A stretch of DNA of 64,000 nucleotides, taken from positions 28,625,504 through 28,689,503 of the forward strand of contig CM043801.1 in assembly GCA_023974075.1 (NCBI GenBank), written 5' to 3'. The stretch is from Chaenocephalus aceratus (lineage: Eukaryota; Chordata; Actinopteri; Perciformes; Channichthyidae). Positions within the stretch are counted from its first letter, which is position 1; the number at the start of each line of letters is the position of its first letter. A program made the translations under genes and the position numbers. Under the pieces are notes generated by a model, which saw only the letters and a program-made list of their open reading frames with translations, did not search any database and was not told the origin of the DNA. Below are positions 28,476 through 55,501 of this stretch, in pieces.

Positions 28476-30710
28476 TAGGGATGCTCCGATCGATATCGGC
28501 CGATACTCACTCTCTGCCGATCGATCGGTGCTCTCTAAAAATGCCGATCGCGAGGGTTATGGCTAGAAAGGATCTGTCTTGTGTAAAACTCCCGTGAGAG
28601 TTTGCAAGTCAGGTGGCTGAATGTTTACGTTTGGCAGGCAGCCTTTCAGTTACGGTCGTTAACATCAGTGGGCCACAGCAAATGATGGTGAGAAGCTAAA
28701 CTATCTAAATTATGTCAATGACAGGGAGTGTGATTGTTGAAATAGCGTGTTGGTGGTCTTGCTGTTCAAAGAAGAATGGCAACACTGCAGATCACCAACA
28801 CTATGGTTTATTTTTTATTCTCAGGCAAGTCAACGTTGTCGCAGTAAAAGTCCCAAGATAGCTCCTGGTGCAATACAATGTTCCCTTTCAGTGTTTTACT
28901 ATTATGTCTGATGTTTCTCTATGAATATTGCTGCTGCATTAATGTGTTGCATGTTACTGCTGTAGATGTGTTTCCGAGCCGCTCCGATTACAACGAGAGT
29001 TATGACGAGAACGTGACGTCATATTTACACAAGACGGATCCTTTCTAGCCATAACCGATCACGAGAGCCGATCGCATGACTGTAAAATGATGACGGAAAA
29101 TACATTACACTTCTCAGTGCGCGGCAAAACAAGCTCGCCAAAATGGTTTCACCAGTCTGGCAGTATTTGAAGGTGTCCAAAAATGACAATAAAATAGCGG
29201 TATGCAACGTGCGTGAAGCATAAATCCTGCAGCTCCACCCGCTGTGACGGACCGGTGAGCGGAGCAAAACACACACTGAGAGTTAGGCTGCAGTCGAATA
29301 GTCCATTTAGCTTAGGAACCTTCCTAACCGAGTGAAATGACCCGGAAGTCCCTCAGTGGCAGCCATGATAAGTGCCGTTCGAATTCTCTAGAATGATAGG
29401 AAAGGAGATTTCAAACTTCCTTTATAACCTCCTTTAGCTTAGGAACTACTGGACCGCCCTAACCGAAAGGAGAGGAGAACATGCTGCCCCACAATGCCTT
29501 GCGGCCGCAGCATTTGCCGTCACACAACAGTCGGCCGTTCACGGAAAAAAACGATTATGACGGAGAAATTATATCATGAAAGTTACGGTGCTTATTAAGC
29601 ATTTTAAAACGTATGTGGTAAGTTGCCAAAGTGCTTTGTTCTGAACGTTCATCAGTATTATAATCAAAAAGAGAAATATGAACGTTAGTTTTTACTGAAA
29701 TGATCAAATAAAGTCAACATTTTACTGAGCTGTGTGCGGTTTGTTCAACTTTTAAAAGATGTTTGAATGGTGATATACACAGTGATAGATGTTAAGGACT
29801 AACGTTTATAATAAATACATTTGTATTGATTTTAAGATCTTTAGTTCATACAATCATACGTATCATTGGTATTAATGTGGACCGGGGGGAGAGGGTGACG
29901 AGCATACGTTTCACTTTCCTTTTTTATTTCAATTCCAACTTTGGTCATGAGGAATATGTTTCTCTGTTGTCCCCGTTCATAAAGCAAAGCAGCAGCATCA
30001 GAGCATGGTGCAGAGTCTCTAGATGAGTTTACAGTAGTCCCTCGTTCTTATTGAACATCCATGTTGTAGTCCGCTGTATAGAAAACTGTAGTTTCCATAG
30101 TTTCCCCACAGCAGCAGACGCACATTCATGACGTCCCCTGGCGCATCATAAACACGTCGGATAGTGAAAGTGCATTCGGATTCTCTAAAGTACCGCACTC
30201 TCTTCTCCTAAGTCCTTTTGAATTCTCCTGTCCACTATCCCTTAACCCAGTGACGTTTCATTCAGAGGTCAAGGGATAGACGTTAGGAGCTGATTTTTGG
30301 ATTTTTGGACCTTACACACTTAGCTATTTTATCTACCTCTGGAACTAGCTAAACTAGTTATACATATATTTATTCTTCACTGTTGGGTCACTCATTACTG
30401 GATTAGTGAGCTGCATGAGATACTGACAGGCTGTCAGGAGAGAGAGAGAGGAGAGAGGAAAAGAGAGCGCTTCCGCTAATTTCTCCCGTGTTATTATCCA
30501 AAGTGAATGTAAACTTGAATAATGTACTTCATTTGAATGTAATAATTATGTTGGCTGTTGTTTGTGGAAGCTCCAGTGAATGAGCCCCATTAACTGAGTT
30601 TTAAACATCACTTTAAATGGAAGATCCCCATAGGCCCCGCCCACGCGATCGGTATCGGCCGATACTGATTCCGGTGATCGGCCCCAAAATTGGCGATCGG
30701 AGCATCCCTA
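28476..30710. mobile_element. hAT-like non-autonomous element with TSD GTAAGGGC
   Basis: A 2,235-bp element bounded by TAGGGATGCTCCGATCG and its complement CGATCGGAGCATCCCTA. Perfect 8-bp target duplications GTAAGGGC lie at 28468-28475 and 30711-30718. No transposase frame is visible. A 20-bp inverted repeat (28555-28574 against 29037-29056, GATCCTTTCTAGCCATAACC) folds the left quarter, and 29014-29021 is a perfect CRE octamer TGACGTCA. The segment from about 29290 to 30300 differs in texture and may be an older nested insertion. Confidence 0.92.
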
Positions 30711-30826
30711 GTAAGGGCCATGTTGTACTCGAATGAAATTGGTTTGTGGGATGTGTTGCCCGACCTCACCAGCAGTGACGGTTCATTTGTGTTGTTTTTT
30801 TGGAGCGAAGAAGGCTCATTTTCAGA

Positions 30827-31086
30827 TAGGGCTGCTCGATTATGGCAAAAATCATAATCTCGATTATTTGGGTCAATAATTTACATCACGATTATTTACT
30901 TTGAAAACATCCATTTATTGAAAAAAATAATCTGAACAGTATGTTTTTAACAGTTGACTACCCTGAACTATAATGAGTATAATTCAACTGAAAAACCCCA
31001 TTTAAAAAAAAAATAATAATAATAAAAAAATCGTTGCAAGCCAAAATCGTAATTGCGATTAAAATATGATTAATTGAGCAGCCCTA
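30827..31086. mobile_element. hAT MITE with TSD TTTTCAGA
   Basis: A 260-bp element bounded by TAGGGCTGCTCGATTA and TAATTGAGCAGCCCTA, with exact 8-bp duplications TTTTCAGA at 30819-30826 and 31087-31094. It is AT-rich and non-coding; the ATTATG/CATAAT motifs just inside the ends are also inverted. Confidence 0.92.
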
Positions 31087-31094
31087 TTTTCAGA

Positions 31095-32297
31095 TAGTCT
31101 CTCTCTCTCTCTCTCTTCAAATTATATATATTTTCTGTCGCAATTGGTTGTTCACATTAAAGAGACTGTTATTGTGCAGCTGGCCAATCCACTGTAGTGT
31201 AGAGTTGAATGTCACGTTGCTGGTTTTGGAAAGTTAAGGAAATGGATGTACCCCCAAAACAATTGTCGTTAAGTTATTGGAGGAAGGGGTTTCCAAAGAT
31301 ATTGAACCATCAGTGATTACAAACCTCACTGGCCCCTTAAGGTTAACAGTTTGTCCTGGTTACGCGTAGGGCTGTGATTTTTCTCCTGAATGCCGGCTCC
31401 ATCCAAAGCTTCCCCCCCTGCAGCTCTCCAGCATTGTTGTTTTCGGCCCTGTGGGAAGCGGCAGCCTGTGTCTCCTTAATCTGACACGGCATCACTGGCA
31501 GTCTGGCACACGGCCTCGCATGTCTCGTGTCCTTGGATACGATCAGGCTCCAGCATTTGTTTGATCACATACCACTGCCTTTTGTGTGCTCGGGTACAGT
31601 ATGCCTGGAAGAAAAGTTATTCACAAATATGCTCATGAATTCTCTTCGCTGCCACGTCATATTCAATGTGGCTCGTTTAAAATGTCTGAATATTGTGTGT
31701 CTCTTGTGTGGTAAAAGTAAACATGAACCCTTGAAATCATACAATTATGTTTTTTGTAAATATGCAAAGTGATTTGAATTGTATATCTTTAAGGACCACG
31801 TTTTACGAATGTTTTTAAAAAGCAATTTACATTTTTCCATTAAATCCATGACCCACATCTCTGTTTGAGCTTGAGGCGGTATTTACTGCGTTCCCTCAGA
31901 GGAACCAAAAAGAATGACACATTTCTTCCAGCGAATCTCATTGTGTGTATAACAGCCTCATTCAGGAAGCCATCTGAGAGAGGATACAATAATTAATGCC
32001 TGTAATTGTATTCGCTGTGAGGTCAATTTGAGCCTTCATTAGTTTTGGTAGATTTGTGTCACAAGGGTGATCATTCTCTTCACCACAAATATTCCCACTC
32101 AGTTTAACAGGGATGGGTTTCTTTTACTCCCATGACTCAAACATATTATTTGAGGACAGTAAAATCTGAAATACTCTAAGCTTGTAGGATAGTCCAGGAG
32201 TAGAGGGGGATACCAACTGAGCCTGAGGAATCCCATGCACTATGCGTCCTTGACATTCTGCAAGGTGGATTGCATAAAGCTATCAACAATTACTACG
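31095..32297 (+). other. yes1: yes1 intron 1, no feature recognised
   Basis: Unique-looking sequence with a short CT run near 31097-31115. No exon is supported. Confidence 0.4.
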
Positions 32298-33080
32298 TAG
32301 GGATGTCCCGATCACCTTTTTTTGCTCCCGATCCGATTCCGATCATTTAATTTTGACAATCTGCCGATACCGATTTTTTCCGATCTTTATGCAATGCATT
32401 AAGAGAAAAAAAAGGTAACCGATAACGGCTGGTCATCCAACGCGATGAATTCAGCGACCTTGGCTGTTATTTTGTTGGCCTTTTCACTGTTCTGGGGCAG
32501 TTTCTCTTTCCTTTTAAAAGTGTCTGTTGTTTCAGTGCCGTTACCGGAGTGGCCGCTGTGTACTTGTCGTGTTGTTGTTGGTGTTGTTTCTCAGGTGGCG
32601 TAATAGATTGGTCGTGTTGAACGTAGCTCTGTTCTTTCCACCACGCGTCGCGGAACCTCCTTCTTGCAAACATTGCATCTGGCTGTTACACTGCCTTCGC
32701 TTTCAATTTTATAATACTTCCAAACTCCTGACATTTTCTCTGTCCCGACTCCCGAGTCACCAGCTGAACGTAGCCTCTCGTTAGCTTACTGCTACTATTA
32801 GACACTGCGCCCACTCTGTTGCCAGATTTCAGAGAAATAAGCAACCAGGTCTATGAAAACAAGCCCAAAGAAAGCAACACATACATGATGTTGTGTCATT
32901 TTAAACCAAAAATAAGGCCTCAGGATGACTTTAAGACGTGAACATGGTCATTTTTGTTTTGTAACATTAAATTAAAAAAAAATATATTTTATAAAAATAA
33001 AAAATAAATCCCGATCCCCGATTTTTTCCCTCCCGATAACGATCTTTTGAAAATCACGTGATCGGATCGGGGCACACAAT
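32298..33080. mobile_element. hAT-like element, second copy of the 27126 family
   Basis: It begins TAGGGATGTCCCGATC and follows 27126-28079 almost base for base (for example ATGCAATGCATTAAGAG, the CATTGCATCTGGCTG block and the ACTGCTACTATTAGAC block). It ends in a degraded inverted end near 33065-33080. It has a single CACGTG at the position where the first copy has eight. The target duplication is not clear. Confidence 0.85.
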
Positions 33081-35290
33081 GATTATAATACGTTTGCGGC
33101 AGTAATACAACTTGTCCATTCATAAGAGATGTAGGTGCAAATATATGGTGGATATCGATGGATCTAATTTGTTTGGATTATTTAATCGTAGCACTTCTTG
33201 GTTTGATCGATTGTTGGTCTTCTTGGTTCCACCACTAGAAGGACAGTGTGTCTTAGCCCTGATTAGCATTTGTGCTGCTCGGTGTTGTTAGCATGTGTAT
33301 GGGGTTGCATAGATCAGGCGGTTGTGACTGAGTGTGCTGTGCTCTGTGGGAAGCACCTCAAGGTACTTTCTCTTTGAGCATAACAAAAGGTAGAGGAGGC
33401 TGACAAAAGAATGAATCGAAAGCCTTTTTCTCCGCGGAGGTGGCCTTTTCTGTTATTCTCAGGGCACCGTTCTCCACGGGTGGTTCACTAAGAAGTTTCA
33501 AAAACTACTGTAGAAATAAATAAAGTTAAACTCAGAGGATTGAGATTGTTTAAAAAGAAAACTTGGCTTATTGAAGTGTTTTTTGGAATCGGGTATGAAC
33601 CTGATTTTTTTTTTTTTTATCTGGACTGCCTCAAAAATATTATTAATCCTTATTTATTCTTCATCTTTGCCATAGCTGTTTGATCCCTGTAGAGCAAGAA
33701 CACTTAGTTATATCATTAAAAAGGACACCCCTCATTGCTTTCTATCAATGGCGTCCTTCTTGTAATAAATCACTCTTTTCAAATGATATCCCTAAATCCA
33801 TTCTGGCTTTTGCTGCCGGCGATGTGTGGTATGTGTTGAACCAAAGAAGAAGTTATCGGAAGTTAAACTTGTTGGCGCTGAAGCAGTTTGACACGCCAGA
33901 TCATGCCTGTGGACTCGCTCAGACTTGCCATCTATTCATAGCCATTTTAGGAATGAATCCTCTGGGTGCATGTTAGTGGAAATAGGAAAGGTTGCCAATC
34001 ATTTAGGGAGGGGACTTTTTAATATGCCATTCAACCTATAATTAATAACAGCATTTGGGGACGTCAGTCAAAAGTATTCCTAACAGAAAGTGAAACTGCT
34101 GATAACTGATGGTTTGGAAAGTTTCTGCTCACACCGAACGGGTTTTAAATAGTCCAAACACTGATCCAAATTTAGGCAAAGTCCTTTAATCGTCATTATT
34201 CTAGCTGTTGATCCAGATGGTTAGCCTACTTTTTGAAAGTGAATGTGTCGCATAGTAGAACATGACGCTCACTTACCTGCTAGTTGACAGCGAACCTGTG
34301 TTCTTGCTCTCATGACGATCACCAGGAGTCGGGTTTCATTAGGATTAGCTTCAGTCTGGAGTATGTGCTTCCAGAGGATTTGAATCAATGATAACCTCTT
34401 TAAACTACAACGACACTCTCCCACCTTGTATTCATCCAGGTCAGACATGTGTTTGTTGTAGCATTAACTTTAGTGTCAGCAGCACCAAGAGTTTTGGACA
34501 TTTGGCTTCAAGTGGTGGTTGACATGTGCGACAGGATGAGGTCAAAGGTGGGGGCCATGTTTACTTTGCCTTCTGCTCTGATGTCTGTGGCTTTTACTTT
34601 GACATGGGTTTAGGTTAGCCCTCTTTGATTATGCAATACAATTAGCTCCAGGTTGGTCAAGGCACTTGACCGAGCCTGTAATTTCATTATTGGTTTATCA
34701 GACAATTATTTTCTTAATTAATCGTAGGGTGTGAAATGTCTAGAACTGAAGATCTGATACTAAACTTTTCCTGTAAATAAGTAATTCAATTGTTTGTCGG
34801 TAAACGTCATGGTTGTCTTCTTTTCATTCTGGCTTTTCTCTGGCTTGTGTTTTTATCTTTTTTTGAATGTTTCTTACACTAGCACAAGTATAACAAATTA
34901 CAAAGTCACTATCGTGCCGCATATGATTCGCAGATGCCAGAGAACTGAGGAAAAACATTTTTACACGAACCCCATCGCTGTGTTGTCAGATCAAGAAACG
35001 CTCACGGCTGAAAAGAGCAGACGTTATCATCCAACGTTAACAAAGTGCCAGGACAAGTAGTGCTGTCATGCTCACACTGTCGCACGCTGTCCTCACCAGC
35101 TGTTACTCTCTCTGCTAACGATCCTGTGGAGAGTGCATGCTTTCCGAAAAGGCCATATTCATGTCTAATTGGACGAATTAACTCACCAATCTTTATGTGT
35201 AGGAGTGACTGATACGCATTTATCAAAATGAATCAAATGTAATCTTCCTCCACTTTTTTTCACATGTTGTATCTGACATGTAGACACATA
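33081..35290 (+). other. yes1: yes1 intron 1, no feature recognised
   Basis: Open frames of 98 and 88 codons (33680-33976, 34794-35060) lack recognisable motifs or splice context. Confidence 0.4.
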
Positions 35291-35881
35291 CCTCATTCAC
35301 ACCAACGCAACTCCGGTTCAAGCTCCGTGCTAGAGCTTTTCAGGTTCAGAACCGGTTCTTCGGTTTAGCTCCGGCTCTTTTCACACCGCCCAGAGTCCGA
35401 CTGGTGCTGCGTCATTGCGTCATCGTTTGCGTCATGACGTAACCGTTTGCGTGCCTGCTTCATAAAGCCAAACCGCGCAGAAACCCCTGACAGCTGACAC
35501 CGACAAAACAAACAACGGCCGATTGTGCTCCAGCTTCCTCTGTACCTCTTCGGAAGACCAGATTCCCAGTAGGTAGCTGGTCTCTTCAGTGGACCACTGC
35601 TGCTTGTTAAGTTTCTCCATCGTTGTGTAGAAACTGGATAAAACGCCGGCTTTTTGTTGTTGTTCAGGAGTTGATCCCGCCCCTGCCCCTGCCCCTGCCC
35701 CCGCCTCGACGTAGGCGTGACGTATGTGGTGGTTTTGCTCTAGCCGGACAATTATTTGGGGCTTGAAACTAACCGGATTCCGGAGCGAAGAGGCTGCTCC
35801 GCTGCGGTGTGAACAGGAAAACCCGGTGCTTTTCAAGCTCCAGCTCCGAACCGGCCCCGAAACACGTTGGTGTGAATGAGG
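35291..35881. mobile_element. MITE-like element with Myb/SANT-like remnant (Harbinger-type?)
   Basis: Inverted ends CCTCATTCACACCAACG (35291) and CGTTGGTGTGAATGAGG (to 35881) enclose 591 bp. The minus strand encodes a fragment MEKLNKQQWSTEETSYLLGI, resembling the trihelix Myb/SANT protein of PIF/Harbinger elements. A TA dinucleotide flanks it on the left and, after removing the adjacent hAT insertion, on the right. Family assignment is inferred. Confidence 0.65.
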
Positions 35882-37112
35882 CAGAGATGGGGACTCGAGT
35901 CTGCAACTCGGACTCGAGTCGCACACACAGAGACTTCAGACTTGACTTGGACTCGTGACCAAAAGACTTCAGACTCGACTTGGACTCGTGTGTTGGGACT
36001 CGTGAACAATCATTGTGTTTTCTATTTTTGGCGTATTAAAGGTGGGGTAGGTACATTTGAGAGAAACCGGCTCGAGATCGCTAGAATTTGAAAATACACA
36101 ACCGGAGATAATCTGCTAGAGGCTGCTACTTCCTTATAGAGCCCGCCTCCTCCAACACACACGAACGTGCACATGACCAATGAGGGCACGAGATAAGTTT
36201 GTGCCCAGATGGAAGGCTGACAGGCAGGCAGGCCATCCAGTTATTTTAGCCGGGCTCATTACGCAGACGTGCGCGCCTCTGTTACTACCTCGTAGTAACA
36301 CAATAGCGACCGGCGGCACACCTGCGGCTGTACCGCTTGTAATTAGGTTCAACTACAAAAACGTCAAACAAAACGCCGGCGGCACCAACAAAAGGAGCGC
36401 ACACTGCAAAGTCTGCAATATTAAAATCAAGGATGCTGGCGCAACAACGTCGAATTTCATCAGGCACTTGAAACTCACCCGGAGAGGTCAGTCACATTAA
36501 CGCATGGACGGTTAGCAAACATGTTTAGCTCAGCATCAGCTTTGTCATGTTAACTTAGCTTGCTGCTAGCTTTGTAACTGAATATTTGAAAAGATGAGTG
36601 AATTGCTTGTCACACTTGTTTGAGTTGAGTGGCATTGACATCCAACTCTTGACATGACATAAAAACGGTCGGTAACGTTAATCATTACCCGCTTTTAAGT
36701 ACTTTTAACAGTTTCCCTGCGGGGGATTAATAAAGTATTTGTGATACTGATTTCTGATTCTGAAGTGTTTTGCTTATAAGTTGTTTGCATTTAGCTAAAG
36801 TGTGATGTTTTCCTCATATTGCATTGCAATAGCCTGTTTAAAGTGATCATATAACAAAGAACTAATCAGTACTGATACTGTATGCTAATAGATATAGGAG
36901 TGATAATAACACAGTAAATGCTTTGAATTTCTTAGATATAGCTGTGCAGTATTCTTAACAGACTGGATAGCAGCAGACAATAGAAGGCTTATTACAACCA
37001 GAAGAGACATGAGACTTTTATTTTTTTAGAGACTTGAGACTTGACTTGGACTCGTGACCAAATACTTGAGACTTGACTTGGACTTGCAAAAAAAGACTTG
37101 TGAACATCTCTG
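35882..37112. mobile_element. hAT-like element with TSD GAATGAGG and BED-finger remnant
   Basis: A 1,231-bp element from CAGAGATGGGGACTCGAGTC to the inverse-like end GACTTGTGAACATCTCTG, with exact 8-bp duplications GAATGAGG at 35874-35881 and 37113-37120. ACTTGACTTGGACTCGTGA repeats fill both ends. Between 36390 and 36480 the plus strand encodes HCKVCNIKIK and SNFIRHLKLT, a BED-type zinc finger pattern usual at the N terminus of hAT transposases. It also contains a partial TTAA-MITE copy at 36040-36254. Confidence 0.88.
36040..36254. mobile_element. partial inverted copy of the TTAA MITE
   Basis: Starting after TTAA at 36036-36039, the sequence AGGTGGGGTAGGTACATTTG matches the inverted right half of the element at 2753-3133 as far as about 36254. 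No second terminus is found, so this is a truncated or internally deleted copy nested in the hAT-like element. Confidence 0.75.
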
Positions 37113-37463
37113 GAATGAGGTAACAGAGGCAGGTTAACAAACAATAGGTTGCTCTTTGTAGAGTGAGATGCAAAAATACAAATAGTGATCAACTTAGCGA
37201 ACAACTACATTAAAAAAACATGCCGGCTATTTTAAAGAAACAATTGTTATTCTGATTTTAAAACAATGCCTCTCCTGTGCAGCATCAATCTGTACACCTA
37301 TACATGTGCAAGTTTACATATATCAATTAATCTCCTTCCACTATTCTCACCCTGTCAATCTGTCAATCTGTTCATTTCCGCTGCATCAGCATTGGCTTTC
37401 AGTCAATGACGTTTGTCAATGGGAGGACGTCAATACACTCCATCTAAAATGGGTAGTCCATAC

Positions 37464-38415
37464 TAGGGATGAGAATTTGAAAGCAAATGTATATTCGAAT
37501 ATTCGACCCCTCAAAAAACGGTTAACCGGTTAACCGAAATGTACATATCCTATAAAAAAAAAATGTGGGCCCAAAATTTTTGTAAAAACAATTTTTTTCA
37601 AGCATTTTTGGAAATACATACATGTTCAAATAAGTGTAGAAACCAAGTTGAATTTGTCAAATGTATTGAACTGGTGATCACAGTTTGACAGCTATAGGCC
37701 TACAGCTTTCATGTGCGGAGGTGATTCACAATCAGCTCAGCTGTAGAGAAGACACTCTCAGCTGGAACGGAGGTTGCGGGTATAGCATGTATATATAAAT
37801 GTAACTCTTCTTAGAGTGTAAATAATTATAATTACCGGACTATGACTGGTAAAATATGTTGAATACCGGCAAAACTAAATCTCTCCAGTCAAAATGTCTA
37901 GTACTTTGCCGCCACACACGGTTGCCAAGCAGCGCATATTGTTGAGGCTGGCCATGTGTCGCGAGTGTTGACAGGGGGCGGGGGAGCACGCTCATGAACT
38001 GTTAGCGCCGGAACCTCGCAACGGCTGCGGAGCGCATTTGGGCCTAAATGAGGTTTGAGTCTGCGTGATCTGCGTGTAGGGAGGGGCAGCAGCCATGTCA
38101 TTGGCTAGAACTAGCTAGATCTGATGGATTTGGACATAAACATGAGTGAAGTATAACTGGACGCGAGAGAGAGAGAGAGAGATCAGCACCTGCAGCTCTG
38201 CCTGCTGTGAGGGACCGGTGAGCGGAGCAAAACACACCTTTAGACGTCACCTAACACATTTAGCTATGGCACGGTCATATATATACACATTGAATTATTC
38301 AATTTGATAATCAACTTAGGCATCACTCCCAAAAAAAAAATGTATAAAAATATTCATAACTCGTATTCGAATACATGAATAATTTCGAATATTCGATTAA
38401 TCGTTCCCATCCCTA
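37464..38415. mobile_element. hAT-like element with TSD GTCCATAC
   Basis: A 952-bp element starting TAGGGATGAGAATTTG and ending CGTTCCCATCCCTA, with perfect 8-bp duplications GTCCATAC at 37456-37463 and 38416-38423. ATTCGAATATTCGA-type palindromes lie just inside both ends. It shares an internal block near 38187-38240 with the element at 28476-30710. Confidence 0.9.
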
Positions 38416-38514
38416 GTCCATACATTGATTGTTGACCCTCATTAGGTTTAGTTGTAGTGCTGCCCTTTACAGACCTAAGCCCCTCTTTCAGTAGAGAATG
38501 AAAGATTTCATTTC

Positions 38515-38669
38515 TTTACCAAGAGATTGCCTATTATCTATTATTGTGTGCCTTTTATCTATGATTGTAATATTATATTTTATTATAATGTTATGTCTGC
38601 TGTGAAGCACTTCGGTAAAACCTTCTGTTTTGAATATGTGCTATATAAATAAAGTGGATTCGATTTAGT
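38515..38669 (+). mobile_element. LINE 3' UTR fragment
   Basis: Matches the 3' UTR of the fragment at 140-486: TATTTTATTATAATGTTATG, TGAAGCACTT and GTGCTATATAAATAAAGTGG, ending in a degenerate (GATTC)n tail. Confidence 0.7.
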
Positions 38670-40722
38670 TTTAGCTCCAATTTGAGAATCAGAAAATCAA
38701 TACAAACTTTGCATCAAGGAAGAGGAAGCTTTAGTCACTTCTTTGGGATGTAAAGTGACTTTTCTTATCAGCCTACGAAGTTATTAGCACAAACAGTTCA
38801 TGTCACAAATCATTTTAGAGGTATGACAAAGTAGCTCAGACATTAGGCTAGTACATCAGAAAGCTTTCTTAACAATTGTTTACTAATGAAACTGCCCATA
38901 TGACAAAATCAAGCAAGGAACAAGGTACACGTATCCAAATGCACTCAAACACTACCAAATATTTGTGCCAGAATGTTGCTTATAGGCCTAACTCAGGATG
39001 ATGGATGTAAAATAAACTACAAAACGTGGTTGAAACGTTGCCATCCACAGAAATATGGACACGTAACACACATTTCCCTGCATCAGTAGAAGGCCTAAAG
39101 CCTTTTTGAAGCAAAGTCAGCTGCTCTGGGCCACTGAGAATAAAAGCTACCCTCTGTGTTCTGCTCGTCTTTTCTTTCTTTTCTGTCTCGGTTTTTGGGA
39201 CTGCAGTCTGTCTATGAATGACATCGCTGCTACAAATCTGTCACTGAAGGACATTTGAACCTATGTCCGAGCATTTCACAAATGCCTGGATGCGAGTCAT
39301 GGACAGCGGATCAGTCTCGGACTGGAGTGGGCAGCGGCAGCTTGTTTTATGGGAACAGTTAGAAAGACACACACATGACAGGACCACTTGACATGAGGCA
39401 AAGGTGACAGGAAAATAAATAGACAGAGCCGGATCCAAAGATGATGGTGTGTCTACTCATGACAACAAGGACACACTCAAACACTTATACAATGACATTT
39501 ATTTGACAACAGATAGTATTCTTGTGAGGACTTCATTGTATAACATAATCAAAATGTTTATTTCAAAACACTGACTGAGCAAAATGTCTGAATTTACATT
39601 GACACACACACACGACACACACACCCTCCCATACTCCCACACAGGGTCTCAGATATCAGGAAGCTAAGGAGGAGAGAGCTCTGGCTCTTAACACCGAGAG
39701 TCTTTATCCCTGTGTGTCGGAGAGAGTGTGATCACAGAGAGCAGAAATGGCCACAGGCTGTAACATAATCTAGTTTCCAGCTCGTCTGGCTCGACAGGCC
39801 TTTGTTGGGACTTGCGAAATCATGTGAGGTCATCCGCTGGCATGCAGTCTTTGGTTTCTGCATGGAGAGTTATGCCAAGACCACCCCAAAAAAAAGCTCC
39901 AGGCTAGTATGTTCAATATGATAATTATGTATCTCTATCTGTGACACAACTTAGTCTGCATTGAAAATAGTGAGCTCATGACTTTGAGGTTCTGCTGCCA
40001 GTTCAAACTTCAAACACCGAAACCCTCTTGGGTTTTGGCTACCTGTTTGTTTTCAAATGCTCTTGATTATGTTTGAAACTGTTCCAATCTGGGCCAGTAG
40101 TTGACAAAAGTATAGAGATAACAACAAGTGTGTGGTGTTGATTGTTGGATTATTCTGATTTGTAAATATGATTAGACACTATCAAGATGTATAACACTGT
40201 ACTGTCAACATCACTTGGCAGTATACATTATGTTTTAAGTAGTCTTTTGAAGACATGCATTTAAATAATGAGCTTTAGACACCTTTACAACTGGCTTTAC
40301 AACTCTTTATAGCAATTTTATATTATATTTTACCTAAATTCACACATATTGAACGTGTCTTTCTGGCAGATTTTCTGATTTTTTTTTTTTTAAATTGTTG
40401 CCATTTTGTTATTGTGGTAATTTATTTAAAAAAGCTAGTTTTGGTTTTATAACTTCTGTTGTTCTGCCTTTGCTTGGAGTTAAATGTCCTAATGTATATC
40501 GTATCAAGAGTATTTGTTGATTGTATCTCAGGGAGCCTTCACTGTTGGGTTTGGAACAGTTTTGTACCAATCCATCCAAAACGTTTGGATATCATTACAG
40601 CAGATGCAATGAGAATATGAGAGGTGTGACGGTAAACACCGACATCAACCTAGAGGGCTAGTAATGGACTGTAATCAGACCAAGCCTCAGGTAATCACAC
40701 TCTGAATCCCTCCTCTCTGCAG
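38670..40722 (+). other. yes1: yes1 intron 1, distal part
   Basis: No exon or repeat was recognised apart from a short CA tract near 39603-39624. Confidence 0.4.
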
Positions 40723-40730
40723 GCTTGACG

Positions 40731-55501
<14,771 letters not shown>

